Notes: generated by a model not told the origin, from the letters alone. A stretch of DNA of 64,000 nucleotides from UBA10348 sp002469915 (GCA_029249345.1 JAQWHM010000022.1:1-64000); one strand, 5' to 3'; positions 9,422 through 19,107 are shown, numbered from the stretch's first letter. A program made the numbers and translations.

Positions 9422-9928
9422 ATGAAGCAGAGAACATTAGAGGCCGTCAACAAGCAGATTCAGGCCGAATTTCAGTCAGCATATATTTATTTGGCCATGT
9501 CAGCTCGTTTTGAAGAGCAAAAAATGAGTGGAGCTGCAAGCTGGATGCGTATTCAGTGGGAGGAAGAAACCTCTCATGCATTGAAATTATTTGATCATCT
9601 CATCCGTCGTGGTCAGACCCCGGCTCTGTTCGACTTGACCCACCCTGTCGTTACGTTCGATAGCGCGTTGGATGCATTTGAACAAGTTTTAGATCACGAG
9701 CGCCATATAACGAAGCTGATACACGAGTTATACGAAGTCGCTGTTGAAGAAAAAGATTATGCCCTTCAAACGTTGCTGCATTGGTTTATTGATGAGCAGG
9801 TTGAAGAAGAGGAAAATGCAGAGGGGATCGTAGATAGTCTCCGTCTTGCTGGCGACTCAGGACAAGGGATATTCTTGGTAGATCGCGAATTGGGCCAACG
9901 TCAGCCAGATGTAGAAGACGAAGAATAG
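9422..9928 (+). CDS. ftnA: Ferritin, non-haem
   Basis: Iron-storage protein of 168 aa that forms 24-mer cages and oxidises Fe(II). The ferroxidase ligands are visible: E16 in QAEFQSAYIYLAM, E49 and H52 in EEETSHALK, and the later EQVEEEE region. This matches bacterial FtnA rather than bacterioferritin, since there is no haem-ligand methionine context. The gene is divergent from porX. A purine-rich ribosome-binding stretch, gagagaagaac, precedes the ATG. A hairpin terminator follows, so it is monocistronic. I found no convincing Fur box in the 200-bp upstream gap. Confidence 0.94.
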   Translation: MKQRTLEAVNKQIQAEFQSAYIYLAMSARFEEQKMSGAASWMRIQWEEETSHALKLFDHLIRRGQTPALFDLTHPVVTFDSALDAFEQVLDHERHITKLIHELYEVAVEEKDYALQTLLHWFIDEQVEEEENAEGIVDSLRLAGDSGQGIFLVDRELGQRQPDVEDEE

Positions 9929-9947
9929 ATTAGGTTCGATCAGGGAA

Positions 9948-9975
9948 GTCGAGTCCAAAGGACTCGGCTTTTCTT
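9948..9975 (+). terminator. Intrinsic terminator after ferritin
   Basis: The stem cgagtcc (9950-9956) and ggactcg (9960-9966) with loop aaa is followed by gcttttcttt. It is a compact rho-independent terminator 20 bp after the ferritin stop. Confidence 0.75.
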
Positions 9976-10004
9976 TCGACGCCTTGTTAACTGTATGGTT
10001 GAAA

Positions 10005-10023
10005 CATATGGTTAAACCATATG
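10005..10023. promoter_or_regulatory. Palindromic operator candidate upstream of tetR
   Basis: Perfect inverted repeat catatggtt / aaccatatg with one central base, 43 bp before the tetR start. A partial copy, tatggttgaaac, lies just upstream at 9994. TetR repressors usually bind such 15-20-bp palindromes near their own start, so this is the likely autoregulatory operator of the efflux operon. A second small palindrome, tccttaagga, follows at 10030-10039. Confidence 0.6.
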
Positions 10024-10065
10024 GTAGGGTCCTTAAGGATCAGGAATTAAGAAATAGAGCTAGTT

Positions 10066-10692
10066 ATGGGACATATAGCGGGGTCTAGCGAAACGGAAAC
10101 CCAGATACTGAAGGCTGCGCTTTGCGTATTTGGGCAAAAGGGGAAGGATGGTGCCCGTATGCAGGAAATAGCAGACGAGGCTGGCATCAACAAAGCGATG
10201 TTGCACTACTATTTTCGTAATAAGGACACACTGTACGAGGCTGTATTTCGTCACGTTCACGGGCACTTTTTTTCGGTCATCGAATCGGAAACGAGCAAGG
10301 AGCAGTCTTTTAAGCAGATGCTCAAAGGAATTATTGACGCGCTACTGGATGAGCACGTCCAGCATCCTGATGTCAATAGGCTGTGGACGCATGAGAATCT
10401 GAGCGGTGCGCATGTGGTTCGTCGCATTTTGGAGGAGTCCAAAGGAACGGGTCTTGGTAGTGCGCCAGGTGTGCTGGCCGAACGAATTCGCGAAGCGGTA
10501 GACAAGGGAGAGATTCGGTCTGTTCATCCCATGCATTTTACCATGACTTTAATGGGCTCAATCATCTTCTTTTTTCTAGCAGCGCCCGTCTTTTCAACCT
10601 TAATGCCGGACATAGTAGAGCATCCGGAGAAGGTCTTGGCCGAGAGAAAACAACACTTATTCGACATACTGTACAATGGACTATCCAATTAA
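10066..10692 (+). CDS. TetR-family repressor of the adjacent RND operon
   Basis: 208 aa. The N-terminal TetR helix-turn-helix lies at about residues 10-57, with the hallmark segment INKAMLHYYFRNKDTLYEAVF. The C-terminal part is a ligand-binding helical domain that I cannot match to a particular inducer. It is the first gene of tetR - outer-membrane factor - adaptor - RND pump, all on the plus strand. By position it should repress this efflux unit and itself, probably through the palindrome at 10005-10023. The next gene starts within or just after its end, so expression is coupled. Confidence 0.92.
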   Translation: MGHIAGSSETETQILKAALCVFGQKGKDGARMQEIADEAGINKAMLHYYFRNKDTLYEAVFRHVHGHFFSVIESETSKEQSFKQMLKGIIDALLDEHVQHPDVNRLWTHENLSGAHVVRRILEESKGTGLGSAPGVLAERIREAVDKGEIRSVHPMHFTMTLMGSIIFFFLAAPVFSTLMPDIVEHPEKVLAERKQHLFDILYNGLSN

Positions 10693-10708
10693 GGAATCTG
10701 CATTTCGC

Positions 10709-12136
10709 ATGCATTCACGGATCGGACTACTGTGTATTGCGCTGGCTTTTGGGCTTAGTTCATGTTCCATGGCGCCGTCTGTGACGGCGCCCGAGTCCCG
10801 TCTCCCTGAGTCCTTTGATGCGGACGGGGTTGATTTCAGCGAAGACGTCAGTGCGAAATACTGGTGGCGAGCGTTTGGTGATGCTCAGCTCAATGCCCTC
10901 ATTGACACCGCTCTTGTGGTCAATCTAGATTTGGAGATGGCCGCCTCTCGAGTGCTAGAGGTTCAACAAGCACACCGAATCACGAGAGCGGCTCAGTTGC
11001 CTGGCATACAAGCAGGCGTAGACGGTTCGCGTCAAAACACGCCTACCAATACCGGGCCAACGGGTCGGTTTGCCGGCTCTATACCCGGGTTTCCAGACCG
11101 TTTTGATGTGACGTCCTACTCGGCATCGCTCACATTGGGATATGAACTAGATATTTGGGGCAAGGCTAGAGCCTCTTCGAAAGCGGCTTTAAGCAACTGG
11201 ATAGGCGTTCAGGCGGACTACCGAGCTATTCGCATGGGCATCATCGCAGAAGTCATTGCCACGTACTTCGAAATTCGTGATCAAGAGCATCTGTTCGCTG
11301 CCATAGAGCAGCAAGTAGACTTGCTGGAAGAGCGGCAAGAATTGACAGCAGTCCGATACGAGCGCGGTCTGGCATCCTCATTTGAGTTGTATGCGATACA
11401 GCAATCCTTTGATGAGTTGCGAACGCAGGCTCCATTGGTAGAAGCTAGCTTGTTTGATGCCCAGTCCAGATTGGGCATTCTTTTGGGTCGTACTCCGGGT
11501 GAGGTGATGGGTCTCATAACAGAGGGTGTATTTAGCCTTCCCGCTCTGCCCCAGCTCCCAGATATGTTGCCCTCCGAGTTGATACGATCTCGTCCCGATG
11601 TAATGGCAGCCGAAGCACGTATGGAGGCGACGAGACAGATGATTGGGGTTCGCAGAGCCGAACAGTTTCCTTCATTTTCGCTGACCGCTAGTGGCGGAAC
11701 GCAGAGCAATACGCTTGGGGATCTGGCACAGACCTCACAAAAATTTTGGTTATTCGGGGGCTCGCTGACGGCTCCCGTCTTTGCTGCAGGCGCGCGGCGC
11801 GCTGCCGTAAAAGTCGCTTGGGCTCAATATGAACAGGCTGCACTGGCCTACGAAAAAGCAATTTTAACTGCGTTCAGGGACGTCTCTGCCGCACTCGTGC
11901 TCCTTTCGGCTGAACAACAGCGCTACAGCGCATCTCAATCTTCCTTAAATGCCGCTGGGGCATCTTTGGATCTGATGAATCGTCGTTTTGCTCGCGGCGT
12001 CGGAGATTACGGAAGTCTCATTGATTCTGAGCTTAATCACCTTCGAGCAGCAACGGCGATGACGACGGCGCAGCGTTCTAACACGTTGGCTCGCCTGACG
12101 CTTTACCGAGCCATCGGTGGGAAGTGGGTCGAGTAA
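10709..12136 (+). CDS. RND efflux outer-membrane lipoprotein, NodT/TolC family
   Basis: 475 aa from this start. It forms the outer-membrane channel of a tripartite pump. The N-terminus MHSRIGLLCIALAFGLSSC is a lipoprotein signal ending at a lipobox cysteine, as in the OprM/NodT family. Two OEP repeats follow; YWWRAFGDAQLNALID and the later ELIRSRPDVMAAEARM are family signatures. An in-frame ATG at 10676 overlaps tetR and would add 11 polar residues before the signal peptide. The ATG at 10709 gives a normal signal and has aagga about 14 bp upstream. It is followed closely by its adaptor and pump. Confidence 0.9.
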   Translation: MHSRIGLLCIALAFGLSSCSMAPSVTAPESRLPESFDADGVDFSEDVSAKYWWRAFGDAQLNALIDTALVVNLDLEMAASRVLEVQQAHRITRAAQLPGIQAGVDGSRQNTPTNTGPTGRFAGSIPGFPDRFDVTSYSASLTLGYELDIWGKARASSKAALSNWIGVQADYRAIRMGIIAEVIATYFEIRDQEHLFAAIEQQVDLLEERQELTAVRYERGLASSFELYAIQQSFDELRTQAPLVEASLFDAQSRLGILLGRTPGEVMGLITEGVFSLPALPQLPDMLPSELIRSRPDVMAAEARMEATRQMIGVRRAEQFPSFSLTASGGTQSNTLGDLAQTSQKFWLFGGSLTAPVFAAGARRAAVKVAWAQYEQAALAYEKAILTAFRDVSAALVLLSAEQQRYSASQSSLNAAGASLDLMNRRFARGVGDYGSLIDSELNHLRAATAMTTAQRSNTLARLTLYRAIGGKWVE

Positions 12137-12188
12137 ACAGACACCCCTTTCCCAAACTCCACTTTACAGACCAAATTCAGACAAGATT

Positions 12189-13337
12189 ATGTCATTTGTA
12201 GAACGATTCAAATCTATCCTCATCGGTGTAGGCATTATTGCTGTTGGCATTATCGGCCTAACACTTATGATCGCGCTACGGCCTGAGCCCCCCAAGGAAG
12301 ACCGCGTCGAGCTAGCTCCGATCGTTCAGACCATTTCGGTGGACGATCAGTCTGGTATGATCCATGTGACAGGAAGCGGCAGTGTAGGACCTCAAAAAGA
12401 GGCGCCTATCTCTGCGCAAGTGCAAGGAAAAGTCATTCGCACGTCGGATCACTTCGTGCCCGGCGGATCGTTTCGTAAGGGTGAGGTCTTGTTGGAACTA
12501 GACCCTTCAGACTATGAAAATGCCGTGGCTATGGCCGAGGCCGAGGTCACTCAACGTCGCTTTGAGGTAATCATGGCCCGTGAGGAGTCGCAGATTGCAC
12601 GAGACGAGTGGGGTCGTCTCAAATCGCGTAATCCAGAAATAGAAGCACCGAAAGCAGGTGATTTGGGTAGTCTTGTATTTCGAGAGCCTCAGCTGAAGCT
12701 TGCTGAATCAGCGCTTGCTGCCGCTGAAGCCAGACTGCGAGATGCCAGAACCCGTTTAGACCGAACTCGCCTTACAGCCCCATTTAGTGGGCAGATTCGA
12801 ACGAAGGCAGCTGAAATTGGCCAGGTTCTAGCACCCGGTCAGGTCATTGCAAGTTTGTACAGCACCGATATGGCTGAAATTATGGTGCCGCTCAGAGCCG
12901 AAGAGGCGGCCCTTATCGATAATCTACAATCTAGACCCAGGGCTCGGGTCAAGGTAGGCGGTGCTACCCGAGAAGGGTTCCTCGCGCGCATAGAAGGTGC
13001 TTTGGATCCGGCTACACGCTCCTACCGTGTAGTTATTCAGGTGCCAAACCCCTATTTGGGCGACTCACCTCTGCTCATGGGCTCGTATGCTGATGTGATG
13101 ATTGATGCGCAGCAAGTCGATACGTTTATCGAAATCCCAAGATTGGCCGTTCGGGAAGGAAGCATGGTCTGGGTGGTGCGCGACAGTAGGTTGCACTTTC
13201 GGCCTATTCAGATTCTGACTCAAAGGGGCGAATCAGCTATTGTTACGGCAGGTCTGAGCTCCGGAGATCAACTGGTCGTAAGTACGCCCGCTGTGGTGAC
13301 GGATGGTATGTCCGTTCGCACCGTTGCAGCTCGATAG
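12189..13337 (+). CDS. RND efflux periplasmic adaptor (membrane fusion protein)
   Basis: 382 aa, HlyD/AcrA family. It has one N-terminal membrane anchor (ILIGVGIIAVGIIGLTLMI), a lipoyl/barrel-sandwich domain (VQGKVIRTSDHFVPGGSFRKG), an alpha-hairpin (about 100-200), and the return strand LTAPFSGQIRTK. Beta-barrel and membrane-proximal domains follow. The frame is open upstream to 12117, but the ATG at 12189 places the anchor right at the N-terminus and avoids overlap with the upstream gene. It links the inner-membrane pump encoded next to the outer-membrane lipoprotein encoded before. Confidence 0.92.
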   Translation: MSFVERFKSILIGVGIIAVGIIGLTLMIALRPEPPKEDRVELAPIVQTISVDDQSGMIHVTGSGSVGPQKEAPISAQVQGKVIRTSDHFVPGGSFRKGEVLLELDPSDYENAVAMAEAEVTQRRFEVIMAREESQIARDEWGRLKSRNPEIEAPKAGDLGSLVFREPQLKLAESALAAAEARLRDARTRLDRTRLTAPFSGQIRTKAAEIGQVLAPGQVIASLYSTDMAEIMVPLRAEEAALIDNLQSRPRARVKVGGATREGFLARIEGALDPATRSYRVVIQVPNPYLGDSPLLMGSYADVMIDAQQVDTFIEIPRLAVREGSMVWVVRDSRLHFRPIQILTQRGESAIVTAGLSSGDQLVVSTPAVVTDGMSVRTVAAR

Positions 13338-13370
13338 CCATCCAATTAGAAAAGAAGAACTGAAAACGTT

Positions 13371-16300
13371 ATGAAAGGAGCAATTGAATGGATGGCCCGA
13401 AATCGGGTTGCTGCCAACTTGCTGATGGTTTTTATCGTACTGGTTGGATTTGTAAGTGTGTCCACGATTGTACAGGAGGTCTTTCCAGAAGCCAGCCTAG
13501 ATTCCGTTCAGGTCAGAGTACCCTATTTGGGCGCTTCTCCTGAGGAAGTCGAAGAGTCCATTGTGCGCCGGGTCGAAGAGAAGATCCAAGGTGTAGATGG
13601 CATTCGACAAATCTCTTCTGTAGCGGCTGAAAACTTAGGAGTCATCACAGCTCAGCTGAAATTGGGAGAAAATATTGCAGACATCCTGGACGAAATAAAG
13701 TCCGAAGTAGATAGAATCACGACGTTTCCCGCGGAGGCTGAGGAGCCTGAAATCACGGAGATAACGACCCGGCGGCAGGCCATTCAGTTGGCTGTATATG
13801 GAGATGTGCCTGAGCGAACGCTAAAAGAGCTCACTAATCGGATGAAAGATGAGCTGACGGCATCCGGTGGTGTTTCGTTCGCTGAAGTGGGCGGCACGAG
13901 AAATTATGAATTGGCGATCGAGATTTCGGAGGAAACCTTGCGGTCTTATGGACTGACATTGGACTTCGTAACTCGGGCCGTGAGACGCGGAAGCTTAGAC
14001 CTTCCAGGTGGTTCGATTGAAACAAGCGGAGAAGATATTCTGATCCGCACCAAGGGACAGGCGTATTCTGGACGCGATTTTGAAAAAATACCTGTCAGGG
14101 CGCTTTCTGACGGAAGCACGCTTTATTTAGGTGATATCGCCACGGTTCGGGACGGTTTTGAGGAGTCCGATGCCATTTCTCGATTTAATGGCGAGCAGGC
14201 GGCGTTTCTAAAAATATATCGAACATCCGATGAGCGCGTGCTCGATGTCATCGATGAGGTGTACGCCTATGTTGAAACACTATCTATTCCGGAAGGGATA
14301 TCCGTCTCTGTTTGGCAAGACGAAGCTAAGCTCTTGCGGAGCCGCTACGAACTCATGCTGAAGAATGGAGCCATGGGCCTTGCTCTGGTCATTTTGGCCC
14401 TAGGACTCTTTTTGAATTCACGCCTTGCCTTTTGGGTCTCAGCTGGGATCTTCATTTCGTTCATTGGCACCTTTGCTGTGATGGTATATATCGGTGCGAC
14501 CATCAATTTGATTTCTTTGGTAGCGTTTATTCTGGCTCTTGGAATTGTGGTGGACGATGCCATCGTCGTTGGCGAGAATGTGTTTGTCGAGCAAGAAAAT
14601 GGATTGGAAGCGGAAGACGCAGCCGTTAAAGGCACTGTTCGGCTTGCCCGACCCGTCATTTTTGCTGTACTGACCACAATGGCAGCCTTCACACCGCTAC
14701 TCTTCGTTCCTGGAATCATTGGAAAGATGATGAAGCAGATTCCTACAGTGATGATCACCGTACTGGCGATCTCCCTTATCGAGTCTCTTTTCATTTTGCC
14801 GGCTCACCTTGGCCACTTCAAGTTCACGCGTGGAAGAGCAAAAAACATGTTTTCCCGTGGACTCGAGCGTATTCAGAACAAGATTAGTGCACTGGTAGAA
14901 TGGAATATTAACGGGCCTCTCCATCGCACGTTGGAGTTTGTGACCGAGCATTATGTCTATGTAGTATTAGCTGGCATATCAATCATCATGTTGTCTGTCG
15001 GAACGGTTGGGGCGGGCTGGGTCCGATTTGAGTTCTTTCCCAATATTGAGGGAGACAATGTGGTCGCCTTGGTCAAAATGCCGGAGGGTACACCGGTAGA
15101 GAAGACCATCGAAATTGCAGCCTTAATGGAGGAAAAAGGGCACGAGGTCGCTGCTCAAATTCAGTCTGAACTAGATGAAGATCATCCTCCGGTGGTTTCC
15201 AACGTGTTGTCTATTGTCGGCTCGCAACCCACGCTCGATCGAGCACCCGTTTCAGCGGGTGGAGCCGGATATACTGATCCCACGCTAGCAGAGGTGAACT
15301 TTGAGTTGTTGGCATCTGAAATCAGAGAACTCCCCGCCGTCGAATTTGAAACGCGCTGGAGAGAGGCCGTCGGAGATCTGGCGGCGGTTCGCTCGATCCA
15401 ATACCAATCCTCTCTCATCTCTCTTGGCAAGTCTATTCAGCTCGAGGTGTCGACCACGAATGCAGAGGACTTGGCACTAGCCGTCGCAGAAATCAAAGAT
15501 GAAATCCGATCGTTCTCCGGTACCTATGAAATTGAAGATGATCGGGTGCCGGGAAAAAGAGAGGTGATGTTGGAGCTGAAGCCGGGCGCCCAGATGCTCG
15601 GTATTTCGCTGGATGATTTAGCTAGGCAAGTGCGCGCCTCGTTCTATGGAAACGAGGCGCTGCGTGTGCAGCGTGGTCGAGATGACGTGCGCGTCATGAT
15701 TCGACTGCCGCAGGATGAACGAGATGCGCTATCTGACCTGGATAACATTCGAATTCGTACCGCGGGCGGCGAACAGATTCCCTTTTCTGAAATTGCATCA
15801 GCTTCCATTGGATTTGGTTCGTCTACAATCAGTCGCAGAGACCGACGTCAGGTGACAACCATTTCCGCCCAAGTGAATGAGGATATTGTTGCTTCAGATG
15901 AGGTAATATCTATTCTTGAATCAACCATTTTACCTCGCATAGGTCTGAACTACCCCGGATTCAATGCTTCTTTTGAGGGTGAGCAACGAGAGCAAATGGA
16001 TGCCATAAGTTCGCTTAAAATCGGCTTTTTGATTGCGTTATTCATGATCTATGCGCTTCTTGCGATCCCGTTCAAGTCGTACACCCAGCCGTTAATCATT
16101 ATGGCGGCCATACCCTTCGGGATTATCGGGGCGCTTGTGGGACATATCGTTATGGGCCTCGCCGTTGGCATCTTGAGCATTTTTGGAATCATTGGATTGG
16201 CCGGAGTAGTGGTCAATGATTCGTTGGTCCTTATCGATTACGTGAACAAGGAGCGCGAGAAGGGCCTCGATGTTAAGCAGGCTGTAATTAATGCAGGCAA

Positions 16301-16562
16301 GGTGCGTTTTCGGCCTATTATGTTGACTTCTGTGACTACGTTTGTGGGTGTGCTCCCCTTGATTTTAGAACGCAGTCTGCAAGCTCAATTTTTGATTCCA
16401 ATCGCAGCCAGTCTTGGGTTTGGTATTCTCTTTGCCACGTTTATTATCATGATTATCGTACCGGCACTCGTCATCATGGAAGCTAAGGCTGAATCCGTGA
16501 TTAAGGGCTGGAAATCAACATCAACAGAATCCTCACTTGGTGCAGAACCTGCGGGTGCGTAA
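13371..16562 (+). CDS. RND multidrug efflux pump, AcrB/HAE1-like
   Basis: 1063 aa, proton-driven inner-membrane exporter. It has two repeats of one plus five transmembrane helices with large periplasmic loops. The TM4 aspartate pair lies in LGIVVDDAIVVGENVF, and the second half has GLAGVVVNDSLVLIDYVN. The N-terminal VPYLGASPEEVEE and the TTMAAFTPLLFVPGIIG segment match the HAE1/MMPL-type efflux family (hydrophobic drugs) more than heavy-metal CusA. It is the last gene of the tetR operon; the exact substrates cannot be told. Confidence 0.94.
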   Translation: MKGAIEWMARNRVAANLLMVFIVLVGFVSVSTIVQEVFPEASLDSVQVRVPYLGASPEEVEESIVRRVEEKIQGVDGIRQISSVAAENLGVITAQLKLGENIADILDEIKSEVDRITTFPAEAEEPEITEITTRRQAIQLAVYGDVPERTLKELTNRMKDELTASGGVSFAEVGGTRNYELAIEISEETLRSYGLTLDFVTRAVRRGSLDLPGGSIETSGEDILIRTKGQAYSGRDFEKIPVRALSDGSTLYLGDIATVRDGFEESDAISRFNGEQAAFLKIYRTSDERVLDVIDEVYAYVETLSIPEGISVSVWQDEAKLLRSRYELMLKNGAMGLALVILALGLFLNSRLAFWVSAGIFISFIGTFAVMVYIGATINLISLVAFILALGIVVDDAIVVGENVFVEQENGLEAEDAAVKGTVRLARPVIFAVLTTMAAFTPLLFVPGIIGKMMKQIPTVMITVLAISLIESLFILPAHLGHFKFTRGRAKNMFSRGLERIQNKISALVEWNINGPLHRTLEFVTEHYVYVVLAGISIIMLSVGTVGAGWVRFEFFPNIEGDNVVALVKMPEGTPVEKTIEIAALMEEKGHEVAAQIQSELDEDHPPVVSNVLSIVGSQPTLDRAPVSAGGAGYTDPTLAEVNFELLASEIRELPAVEFETRWREAVGDLAAVRSIQYQSSLISLGKSIQLEVSTTNAEDLALAVAEIKDEIRSFSGTYEIEDDRVPGKREVMLELKPGAQMLGISLDDLARQVRASFYGNEALRVQRGRDDVRVMIRLPQDERDALSDLDNIRIRTAGGEQIPFSEIASASIGFGSSTISRRDRRQVTTISAQVNEDIVASDEVISILESTILPRIGLNYPGFNASFEGEQREQMDAISSLKIGFLIALFMIYALLAIPFKSYTQPLIIMAAIPFGIIGALVGHIVMGLAVGILSIFGIIGLAGVVVNDSLVLIDYVNKEREKGLDVKQAVINAGKVRFRPIMLTSVTTFVGVLPLILERSLQAQFLIPIAASLGFGILFATFIIMIIVPALVIMEAKAESVIKGWKSTSTESSLGAEPAGA

Positions 16563-16573
16563 AATCGTCGGCC

Positions 16574-17530
16574 ATGGATAGAGTACACGATATCATTCTT
16601 AAAGCCGGAGAGCTCGCGACTCCGACCCCTGCCACTACCCTTTTTGAAAGAGAAGGTCCGTTGGTGCTAGAGGTCGGTTTTGGTGGTGGGCACTATCTGG
16701 AGCACTTAGGCCTGACCCATCCAGAATGGAATCTTGTTGGGGCCGAAGTGTCCCTTGGGTCTGTGTGGCGTACGTATCGCAGAATGAAGCGAAACGGAAT
16801 TAGTGAAGTGCGCCTTTTCAAAGGAAACGCCCGATTTTTGGTCAGAGACGTATTCGAAGAACACTCTCTGGATCGAGTTTTTGTCAATTTCCCTGATCCT
16901 TGGCCTCGGAAAAAGCACTTCAAGAATAGGCTACTTCAGGCGCCTTTCTTTCAGATTCTTTCCTCTCGTCTTGTCAAGGGTGGGTCGCTTTTTTTGACGA
17001 CGGATCATCCCGAGTACTACTCCTTTTCAGTCGAACAGGGTAAAGAGTCTGGTTGTTTTGAGGTGATTCCCGGAGATCCGCCTCCAGCTACACTTGAAAC
17101 CAAGTATGCCCGAAAATGGCTGGATCAGAACAAACCTATTTATCACGCCGAGTTCAGATGCACAAAGGTTATTCCCTCTGCGCCACGACTCATTACCGCC
17201 ATTGATATGCAACATGCATCCCTGAAAGGTTCTCTCAAAGACGTGGGGCCCTTCACCAAGCAAGTACGTTCCTTTCAAGGCGGTCACGCCATTGTATTGG
17301 AAGCATATCGAGACCTGGCTTCCGATGGGTTGTTGTTTAAGGCGACAACAGAAGAGCCTGACATGAGACAAGAACTGCTCATTCAGGCCTGGCCCAAAAA
17401 GGATGGCGTTTATGTCAGTCTACAGCCTTTTGGAGATCCTATGACCACGAAAGGAGTCCGAGAAGCCGTTATGGCCGTGACTGATTGGCTGGTTTCACAG
17501 GGACTTGAGCTTGAGCAAGCCTGGGTCTAA
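16574..17530 (+). CDS. trmB: tRNA (guanine-N7-)-methyltransferase with C-terminal extension
   Basis: SAM-dependent enzyme forming m7G46 in tRNA variable loops. The SAM-binding EVGFGGGHYLEHL (about 36-48), NFPDPWPRKKHFKNRL and LTTDHPEYY are all present. The protein has 318 aa against about 210-240 for most bacterial TrmB. Everything after about residue 205 is an added domain of roughly 110 aa that I do not recognise. Extended forms are known, for example in Aquifex. It follows the RND pump by 11 bp, which may be read-through rather than a shared role. Its TAA stop overlaps the accC stop on the other strand. Confidence 0.92.
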   Translation: MDRVHDIILKAGELATPTPATTLFEREGPLVLEVGFGGGHYLEHLGLTHPEWNLVGAEVSLGSVWRTYRRMKRNGISEVRLFKGNARFLVRDVFEEHSLDRVFVNFPDPWPRKKHFKNRLLQAPFFQILSSRLVKGGSLFLTTDHPEYYSFSVEQGKESGCFEVIPGDPPPATLETKYARKWLDQNKPIYHAEFRCTKVIPSAPRLITAIDMQHASLKGSLKDVGPFTKQVRSFQGGHAIVLEAYRDLASDGLLFKATTEEPDMRQELLIQAWPKKDGVYVSLQPFGDPMTTKGVREAVMAVTDWLVSQGLELEQAWV

Positions 17531-19032
17531 TCGAGCTCGGAGCGATTCTTGTTCCAGGCACTGAATCCGATTGGCGCAGCAACCGGCTGTTCTGGAGCGT
17601 GGTGCGAATCCACATAGAGGGCGGCTGCTATGGCTATGGCCTGATCCATTTCGGGATCTTCGTGAGCAAGAACCTCAGGCGAGAAGTGATCTGCCACAAA
17701 ATGAGTAGAAAAGTCTCCGGATTGAAAAGCCGGGTGTTCCATCACAAAGTGGCAGAAAGGAATGGTAGTTTCTACCCCTGCAATTTGATATTCGTCTAGC
17801 GCCCGTGCCATGCGAGAAATGGCTTCAGATCGGTCAGAACCCCAGGTGGAAAGCTTCGAAATCATGGGATCATAGTACACCGGAATTTCGCTGCCTTCAT
17901 CCACTCCAGAATCCAATCGGACGCCGTGTCCGGATGGGGGAATGTGTTGGACGAGCGTGCCTGGAGCCGGCAGAAAGTTGTTGGACGGATCTTCTGCATA
18001 GACCCGCGACTCTACAGCATGACCATGAATGGAGAGATCTGATTGCACAAACGGGAGAGGATGTCCTTCGGCTATGCGAATTTGCGCCGCAACGAGATCA
18101 ATTCCCGTGATCATTTCCGTTACGGGGTGCTCTACTTGGAGTCGAGTATTCATTTCCATGAAGTAGAAATTCAGGTCTTTGTCGACCAGAAATTCAACGG
18201 TTCCGGCTCCCACGTATCCACACGATCGCGCAGCTTCAATAGCGGCTTGTCCCATCATCTCTCGTAGTTCTGGTGTGAGAATGGACGATGGGGCCTCTTC
18301 GATTACTTTCTGGTGGCGCCGCTGAATGGAGCACTCGCGCTCGAAAAGATGCACGGTTTTTCCTTGTTGATCAGCCAGAATTTGGAATTCGATGTGACGT
18401 GGCTGGTCAATGTATTTCTCAATGAAGACGCGTCCATCTCCAAAGGCTGATTCAGCTTCGCGAGAGGCTGATTCCATGGAAGAGATGAACTCATCCGGAC
18501 TGGACACCACTCGCATTCCCTTGCCGCCGCCTCCGGCGGCGGCTTTGATCAAGACGGGGTATCCGATTTCGCCCGCAATCTGAAAAGCCTCTTCCATGCT
18601 TGCAATAGCGTCTACGGTGCCCGGTGCCATAGGAACGCCTGCGTGCTCCATGAGCGCGCGTGCAGCCGTTTTGTCACCCATACTTTCAATAGCATCTGCC
18701 GGTGGTCCAATAAATGCGATACCCTCGCGTTCGCACGCGCGCGCAAATTCTGCATTCTCCGAAAGGAAACCATACCCTGGATGCACCGCATCCGCGCCGG
18801 CCTTTAGGGCGACCTTGAGAATGCGATCTGCAATCAGATATGATTCAGATGAAGGAGCCGCGCCGACATGAAAGGCTTCATCTGCGAGCCGAACATGCAT
18901 GGCCGTCCTATCTGCATCACTAAATACAGCGACTGTTCGTATTCCTAGCTCTTTACAGGAGCGAATGACACGAACAGCGATTTCGCCTCGATTGGCGATG
19001 AGAATCTTATGGATGGACTTATCTACTGACAA
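17527..19032 (-). CDS. accC: Biotin carboxylase subunit (acetyl-/acyl-CoA carboxylase)
   Basis: ATP-grasp enzyme that carboxylates biotin on its carrier protein, the first half-reaction of acyl-CoA carboxylation (501 aa, cytosol). ANRGEIAVRVIRSCKELG, the glycine-rich AAAGGGGKGMRVV, RECSIQRRHQKVIEEAPS and EMNTRLQVEHPVTEM are textbook motifs. There is no C-terminal biotin domain, so it is a free subunit. No accB or carboxyltransferase lies next to it, so whether it serves acetyl- or propionyl-CoA is open. The start is a TTG (19032), because the conserved core begins ten codons later and no ATG or GTG precedes it. Confidence 0.92.
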   Translation of the reverse strand: MSVDKSIHKILIANRGEIAVRVIRSCKELGIRTVAVFSDADRTAMHVRLADEAFHVGAAPSSESYLIADRILKVALKAGADAVHPGYGFLSENAEFARACEREGIAFIGPPADAIESMGDKTAARALMEHAGVPMAPGTVDAIASMEEAFQIAGEIGYPVLIKAAAGGGGKGMRVVSSPDEFISSMESASREAESAFGDGRVFIEKYIDQPRHIEFQILADQQGKTVHLFERECSIQRRHQKVIEEAPSSILTPELREMMGQAAIEAARSCGYVGAGTVEFLVDKDLNFYFMEMNTRLQVEHPVTEMITGIDLVAAQIRIAEGHPLPFVQSDLSIHGHAVESRVYAEDPSNNFLPAPGTLVQHIPPSGHGVRLDSGVDEGSEIPVYYDPMISKLSTWGSDRSEAISRMARALDEYQIAGVETTIPFCHFVMEHPAFQSGDFSTHFVADHFSPEVLAHEDPEMDQAIAIAAALYVDSHHAPEQPVAAPIGFSAWNKNRSELD

Positions 19033-19107
19033 AACGTGTGTTTTGGGTCGTGTGGCACGAATTTGGTGGTGATCGTTGATGTCTTAAAGACGCTAAAACC
19101 TGTTAAA

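Noticed and set aside
12117..12188. Upstream start for the RND adaptor overlapping the outer-membrane gene
   Set aside because: It would put a polar segment before the membrane anchor; the ATG at 12189 gives the usual N-terminus.
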